Shown piece after piece: positions 1-7,050 of a stretch of 64,000 bases of DNA. The DNA is from RI-153 sp963721725 (GTDB lineage Bacteria; Chloroflexota; Anaerolineae; Caldilineales; Caldilineaceae): assembly GCA_963721725.1 (NCBI GenBank), contig CAVRLX010000014.1, positions 1-64,000 of the forward strand. Reading direction: 5' to 3'. The notes below the pieces were generated by a model, which was not told the DNA's origin, made no database searches, and saw nothing but the letters and a program-made list of their open reading frames with translations. Positions within the stretch are counted from its first letter, which is position 1, and each line of letters begins with the position of its first letter. Position numbers and translations under genes: made by a program.

Positions 1-424
1 GTCTATCGCTCGCCCCGAGAGGCAGCCCGAGAGCGCGATCAGGCCGGGCGCGTGCCGCTCGAGCAGCTCCCAGTCGACGCGCGGGCGGTAGTAGTAGCCC
101 TCGAGGTAGCCGAGCGAGCAGAGCTTGATCAGGTTGGCGTAGCCGGCCGTCGTCTCGGCGAGGAGCGTCAGGTGCGCCGTCCCCTTCGTCTGCACCCGCC
201 GGTCGTCGGCGACGTAGACCTCGCAGCCGAGGATCGGCTTGATTCCCTGCTTGCCCGCTTCCTTGTAGAGGTCGATCGCGCCCGCCAACGAGCCATGGTC
301 GGTGAGGGTGACCGCCGGGCATCTCCAGGCGGGCCGCCTTGTCGACGAGAGCGGGGATTCTGCACGCCCCATCGAGAATCGAGAACTCGGAGTGGACGTG
401 CAGGTGGACGAACGAGGCACTCAC
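1..424 (-). CDS. dnaE: DNA polymerase III alpha subunit, N-terminal PHP-domain fragment (foreign, partial, frameshifted)
   Basis: This is the start of the replicative polymerase DnaE, running off the left edge of the window. From a GTG at 424 the reading begins VSASFVHLHVHSEFSILDG, the PHP-domain opening with its metal-binding HxH. After residue ~37 the frame must shift by one base near 311-317; the next segment then reads TLTDHGSLAGAIDLYKEAG and continues in typical DnaE sequence to the edge. The shift looks like one extra C, which I take as a sequencing indel. Base composition is much more GC-rich than the rest of the window, and codon use is nearly all G/C-ending, as in actinobacterial DnaE. 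With the join near 780 this suggests DNA from another organism. Family identity is firm; belonging to this genome is doubtful. Confidence 0.85.
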   Translation of the reverse strand, partial: MSASFVHLHVHSEFSILDGACRIPALVDKAARLEMPGGHPHRPWLVGGRDRPLQGSGQAGNQADPRLRGLRRRRPAGADEGDGAPDAPRRDDGRLRQPDQALLARLPRGLLLPPARRLGAARAARARPDRALGLPLGASDR

Positions 425-501
425 GGGAGGGTCATCGTACTGCCTCGATTGGACGACCCCTGTTCGTGCGCTTCGGCACGGAGCGCGGAGCGACCTGTCC
501 C

Positions 502-785
502 TCAGCCGCCTTGCGGGCGCTCGGCGAGGGCCGCGACGAAGTGGCCCGAGACGCTCCGCGTGGGGAGTCTCCCGAGCCCCTCGCACGCGCGCAACGCGCC
601 CGCGAAGCGCTCCTGGGCCGCGTCGCCGAGCCGCTGTTCGACGACGCTGCCGAGGACGACGGCGGCAAGCCGAGGGGCGTGCATCAGGTGCCCCGTGCGC
701 ATCACGGCAAGTCCAGAACTCGAGAGAGCATCGGCGAGTGCTTCGCGGCCGAGCGTCGCGCCAACGTAGTACGGGGCGTCATGCG
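502..785 (-). CDS. C-terminal fragment of an unidentified protein (foreign GC-rich segment)
   Basis: An open frame of about 90 residues on the same strand as the dnaE fragment ends with a stop at 502, about 80 bases before the dnaE start. It reads APYYVGATLGREALADAL and later RTGHLMHAPRLAAVVLGS, with strong G/C third positions, so it is probably a true coding 3' end in the foreign DNA. I do not recognise the family. By chance its frame runs into the frameshifted herA frame upstream, giving one long artificial ORF to 1515. The N-terminus is missing because the herA sequence begins at about 780. Confidence 0.45.
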
Positions 786-1515
786 CACGCGGACCTGATC
801 TGGCTGGAAGAGGCGCACCTGGGGGCTTGTAGTTGCCTGCTTCAAAAATCTTGAGATTAGGCATATCTTTTTGCAGCGTGCCATATTCGCCGTGTGGATC
901 CACTACCAGCACAGCCGCTCGGTTGTAGGGCATCATCAGCTCTTCGAGCAACACGCCGGCCAAATAGCTTTTGCCGCTGCCTGTGCTGGCGATAATGGCA
1001 AGATGGGTGCTGGTGAATCCTTTGACGCTCAGCGCCACGGGCACGGCTCCCGGCAGGCGGCGGAGCAAATCACCGATGTAGGCGCTACCGCGTTGGCCTT
1101 TGGTCCCCCGGCTGAGGACGGCGGCCAGCAGTTCGTCCTCGGCAATATAGACCGGTGCGCCGCCCTGTGGCGGCACGCGTGGGTTGATGAAATCGCCCAG
1201 ATTGTCATCGTAAAAGCCCAACACCGTCACTGTGATTTGAAAGAGTTCGCGAGCATCGCTGTCATAGCCCAAGAGCATGGCGACGCTTTCCGGCGATACC
1301 GACGGATCGGCCATGAAGCTGTCGGGGAAGAGCTTCACAGGCACGCGGCCCGTCACCCGGCCCAGGATCTGCTTCTCTTCGCCATCCACGGTGGTTTCAT
1401 AATAGACGAACTCGCCATGCTTCACGCGCCGCTCCGGGTCCGGCGCAATGAAGGTAAATTCGTGGGGCGTTTCGCCCGGTCCTTTGACAGTGCCAACACA
1501 GTGTTTTTGGGTCAT
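780..1515 (-). CDS. herA: HerA-type DNA-translocating ATPase, N-terminal part (truncated at the join, frameshifted)
   Basis: HerA is a hexameric DNA translocase that usually works with the NurA nuclease in end resection. The ATG at 1515 starts MTQKHCVGTVKGPGE, an N-terminal HAS-barrel (about residues 1-100). An FtsK-like ATPase follows, with Walker A ASTGSGKSYLAGVLLEEL near residue 175 and the Walker B-like strand VLVVDPHGEYG. A run of five Cs (821-825 on the plus strand) breaks the frame; removing one C restores KPQVRLFQPDQVRVR, the expected HerA continuation. Homology then stops abruptly at about 780, where GC-rich foreign DNA begins, so the C-terminal half is missing. It lies 5 bases after the DUF5615 gene on the same strand. 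Confidence 0.8.
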
Positions 1516-1520
1516 AAAGC

Positions 1521-1886
1521 TCAACGAATGGGTAAGATACGAACACGTTGGGCACGTTCATCAACAGAGATCAGTGCACCAGCAATCAATTGCGGTTCAT
1601 ATTGTTTCAAGGTAGATATAACGATTTTTTCAAGATACTCTGGGAATGTATCCTGTGTTCGTATCTGCAAAACACTGGGACCAGTTGCGCGTGTTGCGGC
1701 GAGAATTGCCCCAAAGTCCAGATCATGGGTAAAAATCATATAGTGATGATCCTGGGCATACTGCATAATCGTTTCATCAGTTGCGCGTGGATCTCCCAGC
1801 GTTGACCAATGAGCGGCTTCATGCCCGTCACGTTGCAAGACAGGTTCCCATTCTGGCGCAAGATTCATATCAATGAGGATTTTCAT
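1521..1886 (-). CDS. DUF5615 PIN-like toxin
   Basis: This 121-residue protein begins MKILIDMNLAPEWEPVL and has the acidic positions of a PIN-like fold: an Asp in the first strand, and later FTHDLDFGAI. DUF5615 proteins are the predicted RNase toxin partners of DUF433 antitoxins. The start codon overlaps the end of the DUF433 gene by 4 bases (ATGA), so the two should be translationally coupled. The pair sits between the HAS-barrel gene and herA with almost no spacing. The family assignment is confident; toxin activity is inferred from the pairing. Confidence 0.8.
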   Translation of the reverse strand: MKILIDMNLAPEWEPVLQRDGHEAAHWSTLGDPRATDETIMQYAQDHHYMIFTHDLDFGAILAATRATGPSVLQIRTQDTFPEYLEKIVISTLKQYEPQLIAGALISVDERAQRVRILPIR

Positions 1887-2122
1887 GCAACAACTGCAAA
1901 GGGTAGCTCAACTTCTTCGACACGCCAGGCTGCATAGGCAAGTGCCTGCCGAATATCTTCCGCTTCCAGGTACGGATAGGCTTTCAGCACACCTTCATGG
2001 GTATGGCCAGCGGCGAGCAGCCCTAGTATCATCCCCACCGTGACGCGTAAACCACGAATACATGGTTTACCGCCCATCACTTTGGGATCAAATGTAATGC
2101 GTTCCAGTCGTTCCATCTCCAC
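1883..2122 (-). CDS. DUF433 antitoxin
   Basis: This 79-residue protein has the characteristic DUF433 segment ITFDPKVMGGKPCIRGLRVT, followed by a winged-helix-like region (VGMILGLLAAGHTHEGVLKAYPYLEAEDIRQAL). DUF433 proteins bind DNA and neutralise DUF5615 partners. The downstream toxin start overlaps its stop. The upstream neighbour, a HAS-barrel protein, ends 14 bases before this ATG, so the module is embedded in the herA transcription unit. Confidence 0.85.
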   Translation of the reverse strand: MEMERLERITFDPKVMGGKPCIRGLRVTVGMILGLLAAGHTHEGVLKAYPYLEAEDIRQALAYAAWRVEEVELPFAVVA

Positions 2123-2136
2123 TCCTATTCACTACC

Positions 2137-2757
2137 CTATCCCGCTGGCTGCACAATCGACTTCCACGCCAGGTTATTGCGCATGACGCCCAGTTGCCCG
2201 CATTGGTCGGGGAAGATCTGCATGAGGCGGTCGATGCTGTTGATCAGCAATTGGGGAACCAGCGGATTGTTCATGCCCATGAGTACCGGCGCATAGCGCA
2301 GAGAGAGCCGCCCGTCCTCGTCCCGGTGAAATTGCTCCAGTTCGGCGCGGGAAAGGCCACGCACGGGGGCGTCGACTTCGGCGGCCAAACTGGGGACACC
2401 CTGCCGCCAACGGCCATGTTCGTCGCGCCAGCCCACAGCAATGATGCCCACTAAAATCGCCGTTTCGTTGAGATAATCCGGCGTGAAGATCTCTTGTTCG
2501 CCGCGCGGACTAAGACGCGGTCCCAGGCTGCCAAATTCGGGGTTGAGCAGTAGCGTGTTGTAAATAATGCCGATCAGCGTGTGCCCGCTGCGGCCATCGG
2601 GCAGCACTGTGCTGGGCAGATCAATTGCCACAAACTCACCAAAGGCATAGTCGGGCGGGCGCGGCTGCGCTACAATCTCGCCTGGCCCGTAGATTTGGCA
2701 GACGTAGTCAATGTGGGTATTGGATTTTACGATTTTCCCGATAGCGTTGTTGGTCAT
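2137..2757 (-). CDS. HAS-barrel domain protein of the herA operon
   Basis: This protein of about 206 residues starts at the ATG at 2757 (MTNNAIGKIVKSNTHIDYVC). An in-frame upstream extension is coded by repeat-like sequence and is unlikely to be real. The first ~90 residues resemble the HAS-barrel that opens HerA (IGKIV..., then YGPGEIV, FGEFVAIDLP). The rest is rich in hydrophobic helices with no catalytic motif that I recognise. Its position upstream of herA suggests a partner in HerA-dependent DNA processing. Alternatively it is a stand-alone member of the DUF87-associated families. The functional call is an inference from neighbourhood and the N-terminal domain. Confidence 0.55.
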   Translation of the reverse strand: MTNNAIGKIVKSNTHIDYVCQIYGPGEIVAQPRPPDYAFGEFVAIDLPSTVLPDGRSGHTLIGIIYNTLLLNPEFGSLGPRLSPRGEQEIFTPDYLNETAILVGIIAVGWRDEHGRWRQGVPSLAAEVDAPVRGLSRAELEQFHRDEDGRLSLRYAPVLMGMNNPLVPQLLINSIDRLMQIFPDQCGQLGVMRNNLAWKSIVQPAG

Positions 2758-2792
2758 GGCCCTATGATGACAGAAAATTTGTTCGAGGGCAA

Positions 2793-2870
2793 ATAGCGAT
2801 TGGGGATTGGGGACTAGAGATTGGGAATTAGGGATCGAATTCAATCGCTAATCGCCAATCTCTAATCTCT
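2793..2870. repeat. Fold-back repeat made of GATTGG/GATTAG words
   Basis: The stretch is built from variants of CGATTGGGGATTGG and AGAGATTGGGAATTAGGG. These are followed by their complements CGCTAATCGCCAATC and TCTAATCTCTAGCG, so the halves can fold back on each other. The same words occur near 17815-17850 and as a clean tandem repeat at 18331-18367. It lies between the end of the second ABC permease gene and the HAS-barrel gene and may act as a transcription stop. Confidence 0.6.
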
Positions 2871-3747
2871 AGCGCCCCCCCATGCCGGAAAGGGTGATGC
2901 CTTCGACGAAGCGTTTTTGGGCGAAGATATAAACGAACAGCACAGGCAACATGGCGATTACCGAGCCAGCCATGAGCAGATTCCACTCGGTGTTGTATTC
3001 GCCCTGGAACGAGGCCAAGCCCACGGGGATCGTGCGGGTGTTCACCGAGTTGGTGATAATCAGCGGCCACAGGAAGGAATTCCACGAGTTGAGAAAGGTG
3101 AAGATGGTCAGCGCCGCCAGCACAGGCCCACTCAGCGGCATGATGATCTGCCACCAGATGCGGAAGCTGTTTGCACCATCCATGCGTGCCGCTTCGTCCA
3201 GTTCCAGCGGCATGCCCAAAAAATATTGACGCAATAAAAAGACTGCAAACGCTGAAAAGGCCGTGGGGAAGATCAGCGCCGAGAAGGTATCGAACCAGCC
3301 CAGATAGCGCACCAAAATAAAGTTGGGGATCATGGTCACCTGAAACGGGATCATGAGCGTGGTTAGGTAGAGCAAAAAGAGCACGTTGCGCCCTCGAAAA
3401 CGCAGGCGACCAAAGGCAAAGGCAGCCAGTGAGGAGGTAAGAATTTGTAACACGGTGACCGCCACCGCCACAAATACACTGTTGAAATAGTAGCGGCCAA
3501 AAGGAATGGCGCGCATGGTTTTGGCGTAGTTCTCCCACAGAATCGGATCGGGAATCCAGGTGGGGGGATAGGTGAAGATCTCGCGCACGCTTTTGAGCGA
3601 GGTCGAGAGCATCCAGGCAAAGGGCAGCAGCATGAAAATGCTGCCGATGATCAGCACCAGATGCAACCACCAGTTTTGCCAGCGCAAGCGGCCTGTTTGT
3701 TGCGCTCGCACCTGTCTCACCGGAGCAGCGGGCGTAATGGTTGCCAT
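2869..3747 (-). CDS. Carbohydrate ABC transporter permease, MalG/UgpE type
   Basis: This 292-residue inner-membrane permease is the second transmembrane subunit of a CUT1 sugar importer. It has a cytoplasmic N-terminus (RQVRAQQTGRLRWQNWW), six hydrophobic segments and the EAA loop ELDEAARMDGANSFRIWWQI that contacts the ATPase. The ATG at 3747 lies just before the stop of the first permease gene, whose last codons provide the AGGAG ribosome site, so the two are coupled. No ATP-binding subunit is nearby; CUT1 systems often share one MsmK-type ATPase encoded elsewhere. The substrate cannot be told from sequence; the GH44 gene and shared leader element point to oligosaccharides. Confidence 0.92.
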   Translation of the reverse strand: MATITPAAPVRQVRAQQTGRLRWQNWWLHLVLIIGSIFMLLPFAWMLSTSLKSVREIFTYPPTWIPDPILWENYAKTMRAIPFGRYYFNSVFVAVAVTVLQILTSSLAAFAFGRLRFRGRNVLFLLYLTTLMIPFQVTMIPNFILVRYLGWFDTFSALIFPTAFSAFAVFLLRQYFLGMPLELDEAARMDGANSFRIWWQIIMPLSGPVLAALTIFTFLNSWNSFLWPLIITNSVNTRTIPVGLASFQGEYNTEWNLLMAGSVIAMLPVLFVYIFAQKRFVEGITLSGMGGR

Positions 3748-3750
3748 GGG

Positions 3751-4705
3751 CTATTCTCCTGCCTCGTAATGGACCCAGCGCTTTTGCAGTTGGGTTTGGA
3801 TCACGGTGAGGGCAAAGATAAAAAAGAAGAGCACCCAGGCCATGGCCGAAGCTTTGCCCATGCGGTTGCTCAGTTGAAAGGCAATTTGATAAATGTAGTA
3901 GACGATAGTCAGCGTGGCTTGGGCCGGACCACCGCGTCATCACAAAGGGTTCGCTGAAAAGCTGGAAGGCACCGATCATCTGGATCACCAAGAGGAAAAA
4001 GGTGGTGGGGCTGACCATAGGAAGGGTCACATAGAAAAACTTTTGCAACGGGCTGGCTCCGTCCACCTCGGCGGCATCGTAAAGCTCAGGCGAGATGGCT
4101 TGAAGTCCGGCCAAATAGATCACCATGGTGAAGCCGGTGTTCTTCCACAGGGTCAGGATGACCACGGCGGGTTTGGCCCAAAAGCTGCTGTTGAGCCAAT
4201 CGGGCGGCTGAATGGGCAGCCCGGTCAGGTCGGCCAAGCTCCAGATCCACGCCGACAGAATGCCAAAATCACGGTTAAAAAACCACTGAAAGACCAGTGC
4301 CGCCGCCACAATTGTGGTTACCACGGGCATAAAGTAGATGAGCCGATAGACCTGTACACCGCGGATCGACTGATTGAGGGCCACGGCCAAAATCAGCCCC
4401 AACGCCAATTGCAGCGGCACAATTACCACCGTGAAATAAAGGGTGTTCGCCAGCACTGTGCGAAAGATCCGGTCCTGCATGATCAACTGGCTATAATTGC
4501 TGATGCCCACAAACTGGGGCTGAGAAAGCAAATTCCACTCAAAAAAGCTTAGCACCAAGGCTGCCACTACAGGCAGCGCCACAAACAGAAAAAACCCAAC
4601 AAAGCTGGGAATCAAAAAGAGATAGGCTTCCCACTGTTGATCGGGCCGATAGCGCTGCCACCAGCGCACGGAAGGTTGGTTTGCAGTTCGTTGAAGGGTT
4701 GTCAC
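3751..4705 (-). CDS. Carbohydrate ABC transporter permease, MalF/UgpA type (one frameshift)
   Basis: This is the first permease subunit of the CUT1 importer, about 317 residues after correction. From the GTG at 4705 the protein reads MTTLQRTANQPSVRWWQRY, followed by a first membrane helix (YLFLIPSFVGFFLFVALPV), further helices, and the EAA loop ELYDAAEVDGASPLQKFFYV. After EPFVMT the frame shifts near 3929-3937; in the corrected frame it reads GGPAQATLTIVYYIYQIAF and ends LQKRWVHYEAGE. Both sides of the shift are well conserved, so an indel in the read is more likely than a pseudogene. The start is preceded by the shared leader element at 4731-4803 and lies downstream of a terminator after the binding-protein gene. 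Confidence 0.88.
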
Positions 4706-4730
4706 AGGTGCCAGCTTCTCCCTTACCTAA

Positions 4731-4803
4731 CCTAAGCAGCGCCACAAAGGAAAATTTTGCTCTTGGAAAATGTCCTGGTGTGCTTCTGCGCAGTATAAAA
4801 GAA
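4731..4803 (-). promoter_or_regulatory. Conserved leader element, copy A
   Basis: A stretch of about 73 bases upstream of the first permease gene aligns nearly end to end with 41270-41345 upstream of the GH44 gene. I see no longer coding match on either side. Read on the minus strand, both copies begin with a -10-like TATACT. They share AGCACAC, GGACATTTT and AGAGC, then GTGG.GCGCTG just before the downstream leader. Most of the element would therefore be transcribed. A small hairpin shows one compensating pair change between copies (C-A-A...U-U-G here against C-A-G...C-U-G in copy B). Function is unknown; it could be a shared operator or a structured RNA leader. Confidence 0.6.
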
Positions 4804-4841
4804 AAGGTGGGGCAACAAGATGCACATCCCATTGCCCCACC
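4796..4841 (-). terminator. Rho-independent terminator after the sugar-binding protein gene
   Basis: A 10-bp perfect stem (GGTGGGGCAA at 4806-4815 with TTGCCCCACC at 4832-4841) is followed on the minus strand by TTTTCTTTT. It lies between the binding-protein gene and the permease genes. It would allow more binding protein than permease to be made. Confidence 0.75.
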
Positions 4842-4857
4842 CTCGCATCGTCAAATC

Positions 4858-6216
4858 CTACTGTTTCGGATATCCATGATCGGCCAGGTAAGCGTCCACC
4901 TGTTCGCAGATCGCGGCCAGAGCCTCGGCGGGTTCGGCTTCGCCAGCCCAAATGCTATCCAAGCCGGGGTTGATAATTGTGCCACCCAGTTCGTTCCATT
5001 CGGCAAAGTAGCCAACACGCCCAATCCCAGCCCCTTCGCCCTCAGTAAGGAAGGCTTGGCGATTGACAGGCGCTTGGTCTTGGCCCAAGAAGGCATCGGA
5101 GCGGGCCGTGGACTGCAACGCCGGCAGGATTTCGCCTGATTCGGTGTAGAGACGTTGACCGCCATCGGTGCTTTGCAGCCACTGCAAGAAGGTCCAGGCA
5201 GCCTCTTTGTTATCGCTATCCTTGCTCATGACCCAAGCTGCGCCGGCGGCGCTGTTGGTGCGAATACCGCCTTCGGGCAGCGGCAACACCTGAACGTCAT
5301 AGTTCATCTCGGCTGCGTTAAAGGCCGAAATGCGGCTGGCGTTCTGGATGATCATGGCAGCCTGACCGCTTTGGAAGACGGCCGCATCACCACCGGCCTG
5401 GCTCAGATTGGCCGGGCGCATGGCGTAGTTGTTGTCCATCATGTCGGCGAAGAACTGCACAGCCGCAACAGATTCCGGCGAATCCAGGCGGCATTCGGAA
5501 GGATTGCGCATATCGTCCAAGATTTGGCCGTTGTTCTGCGTGAGCCACTGGGAATACTTGCCGCCTTCCATAGCCAGGGCATAGCGAGCTACGCGGCCAT
5601 TGGCTTCCACCACAGTCAGTTGATCGGCAATCGTTAACAGATCGTCCCAAGTCCAGTCCTCTTCGGGATAGGCCACACCGGCTTCGTCAAAGGTGTCGGT
5701 GTTGTAATACAGGACTTCCAGACCGATGTCACGCGGGAAGCCATAGACGCTGCCGTCAAGGGTTGCCCATTCCAACAGAGAGGGCCAGTAATCTTGCAGA
5801 TCATAGCCAGACGCCTCAATGTAGGGATCCAGGTTCTCCAGCACGCCATCAGCGGCATAGTTGATCACCGGGGAGAGGAAGAGAACATCGGGGATCACCG
5901 ACGAATCGCCGCTGGCCCACAATGTCTGCATTTTGGTGAAATAGTCTGCCCACGGTTCGGCAGCGATCTCTACGTTGATTTCGGGGTGTTCGGCCATGAA
6001 AGCATCGGCCACCTTCTGATGGGTTTCCACTTCTGCCGGGCTGCCCCACATGGCCCAGGTGATGGTGGTGGGTTCGTCGCTGCTTTCAGTAGTGGTTGCG
6101 CCACTATCGGTCGATTCGCCACCAGCGGGCGGCGGCGTCGGGATCGTACAGGCCGAGATCACAAGGATCAGTGCGGCCAATAGCAGGGTCAAGAACTTTG
6201 TTCGATGTCTGAACAT
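4858..6216 (-). CDS. Extracellular sugar-binding lipoprotein of an ABC importer
   Basis: This 452-residue family-1 solute-binding protein delivers sugar to the permeases downstream. The ATG at 6216 has a strong GGAGG site a few bases upstream and begins MFRHRTKFLTLLLAALIL. A signal sequence follows, ending in a lipobox (VISAC), then a Ser/Thr/Pro-rich tether. The body has the usual features of the family: ITWAMWGSPAEVE, GDSSVIPDVLFLSP, and a C-terminal half beginning with AAVQFFADMMDN. It anchors in the outer leaflet of the cytoplasmic membrane. The terminator and leader element between it and the permeases suggest differential expression. The specific sugar is not evident. Confidence 0.93.
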   Translation of the reverse strand: MFRHRTKFLTLLLAALILVISACTIPTPPPAGGESTDSGATTTESSDEPTTITWAMWGSPAEVETHQKVADAFMAEHPEINVEIAAEPWADYFTKMQTLWASGDSSVIPDVLFLSPVINYAADGVLENLDPYIEASGYDLQDYWPSLLEWATLDGSVYGFPRDIGLEVLYYNTDTFDEAGVAYPEEDWTWDDLLTIADQLTVVEANGRVARYALAMEGGKYSQWLTQNNGQILDDMRNPSECRLDSPESVAAVQFFADMMDNNYAMRPANLSQAGGDAAVFQSGQAAMIIQNASRISAFNAAEMNYDVQVLPLPEGGIRTNSAAGAAWVMSKDSDNKEAAWTFLQWLQSTDGGQRLYTESGEILPALQSTARSDAFLGQDQAPVNRQAFLTEGEGAGIGRVGYFAEWNELGGTIINPGLDSIWAGEAEPAEALAAICEQVDAYLADHGYPKQ

Positions 6217-6674
6217 CTTGTTTCCTCCAGGGTTGTGAAATGGTTTATGATAGTGAGTGTTGTCCAAAAGATGTCTCCGGCAAGCGGGGATACCGGAATT
6301 GTAGCGAATAAAAGCGAAAGTGTACAGACCACGATCCCCGAGAGCCGATAGTGGCTGTGAATCAGATCATAACTTAGCCCGGGGACACAGAAAGGCGCAA
6401 TATGCCCTCGGATTTGAAGCCACAGGTCTTTGGGTACGCTCAGCACTTGGGGGAAAAAGGTAGCAAATCAAAATGAAGTTAACATTGAAAATTGTACCGC
6501 TCTTTGATTAAACTGGCAGCGTCATAACCATCTACAATATAAGCGTGAGTCCTTGTTGATATCTTGCAGATCGGCGTTACGTTATGAGCTAATGCGGCTT
6601 CACTTTTTCTAGTGTTAGGTTTAGGTCTACTTGTTTACCAACTGTCATGCACCTTTTGATATGAATCTGTGTAT
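6217..6674. other. 458-bp intergenic region upstream of the binding-protein gene
   Basis: No gene is seen. On the minus strand TGTACA, 17 bases and TACAAT (around 6300-6330) form a plausible promoter for the ABC operon. The right half becomes AT-rich toward the OLD nuclease remnant, marking the edge of acquired DNA. Confidence 0.4.
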
Positions 6675-7044
6675 TTACTTCGAAAGTTGCATTAAGAATT
6701 CTCTTTGAGTTCCTGAAAATACTACTGATGGATCAAAATTATATGCCTGATCACAAAACTTTTGGCAGATTTGCTTTTTCCGGCTCTCAATGTCGAGCAG
6801 AAGTGGTGGCTTATCTGGATTATTCTGATTGCAACAGTCCTCTGCATACTTTAGTATCTGCTTACCGATATATGCAGATTTTGCACGGTTAATAATCTGC
6901 ACTTTAGTGATTTGTTTATACTTTTCCTGCTTTAAGATGGTATTTATTGTTGATAAGACAAACTGAGGGGGAAGGAAATCCTCTATAGCCCAGTTATCTT
7001 TTGATCCTTCCATGTAGACAGCACCATCATGTCTTGGAAGTTCT

Positions 7045-7050
7045 ATCTTA
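7045..7050. repeat. Target-site duplication, left (ATCTTA)
   Basis: ATCTTA immediately precedes the left end of the first IS copy and is repeated at 8923-8928, directly after its right end. It is a 6-bp duplication made on insertion into the nuclease gene. Confidence 0.8.

Noticed and set aside
502..1515. Single 340-residue HerA-like protein ending at 502
   Set aside because: After about residue 230 the sequence is no longer HerA; it is a frameshift at 821-825 followed by unrelated foreign DNA that happens to stay open.
6217..6320. Third copy of the shared leader element before the binding-protein gene
   Set aside because: Only short matches (GTAT, CCGCT, GGAG) align, without the AGCACAC or GGACATTTT cores.
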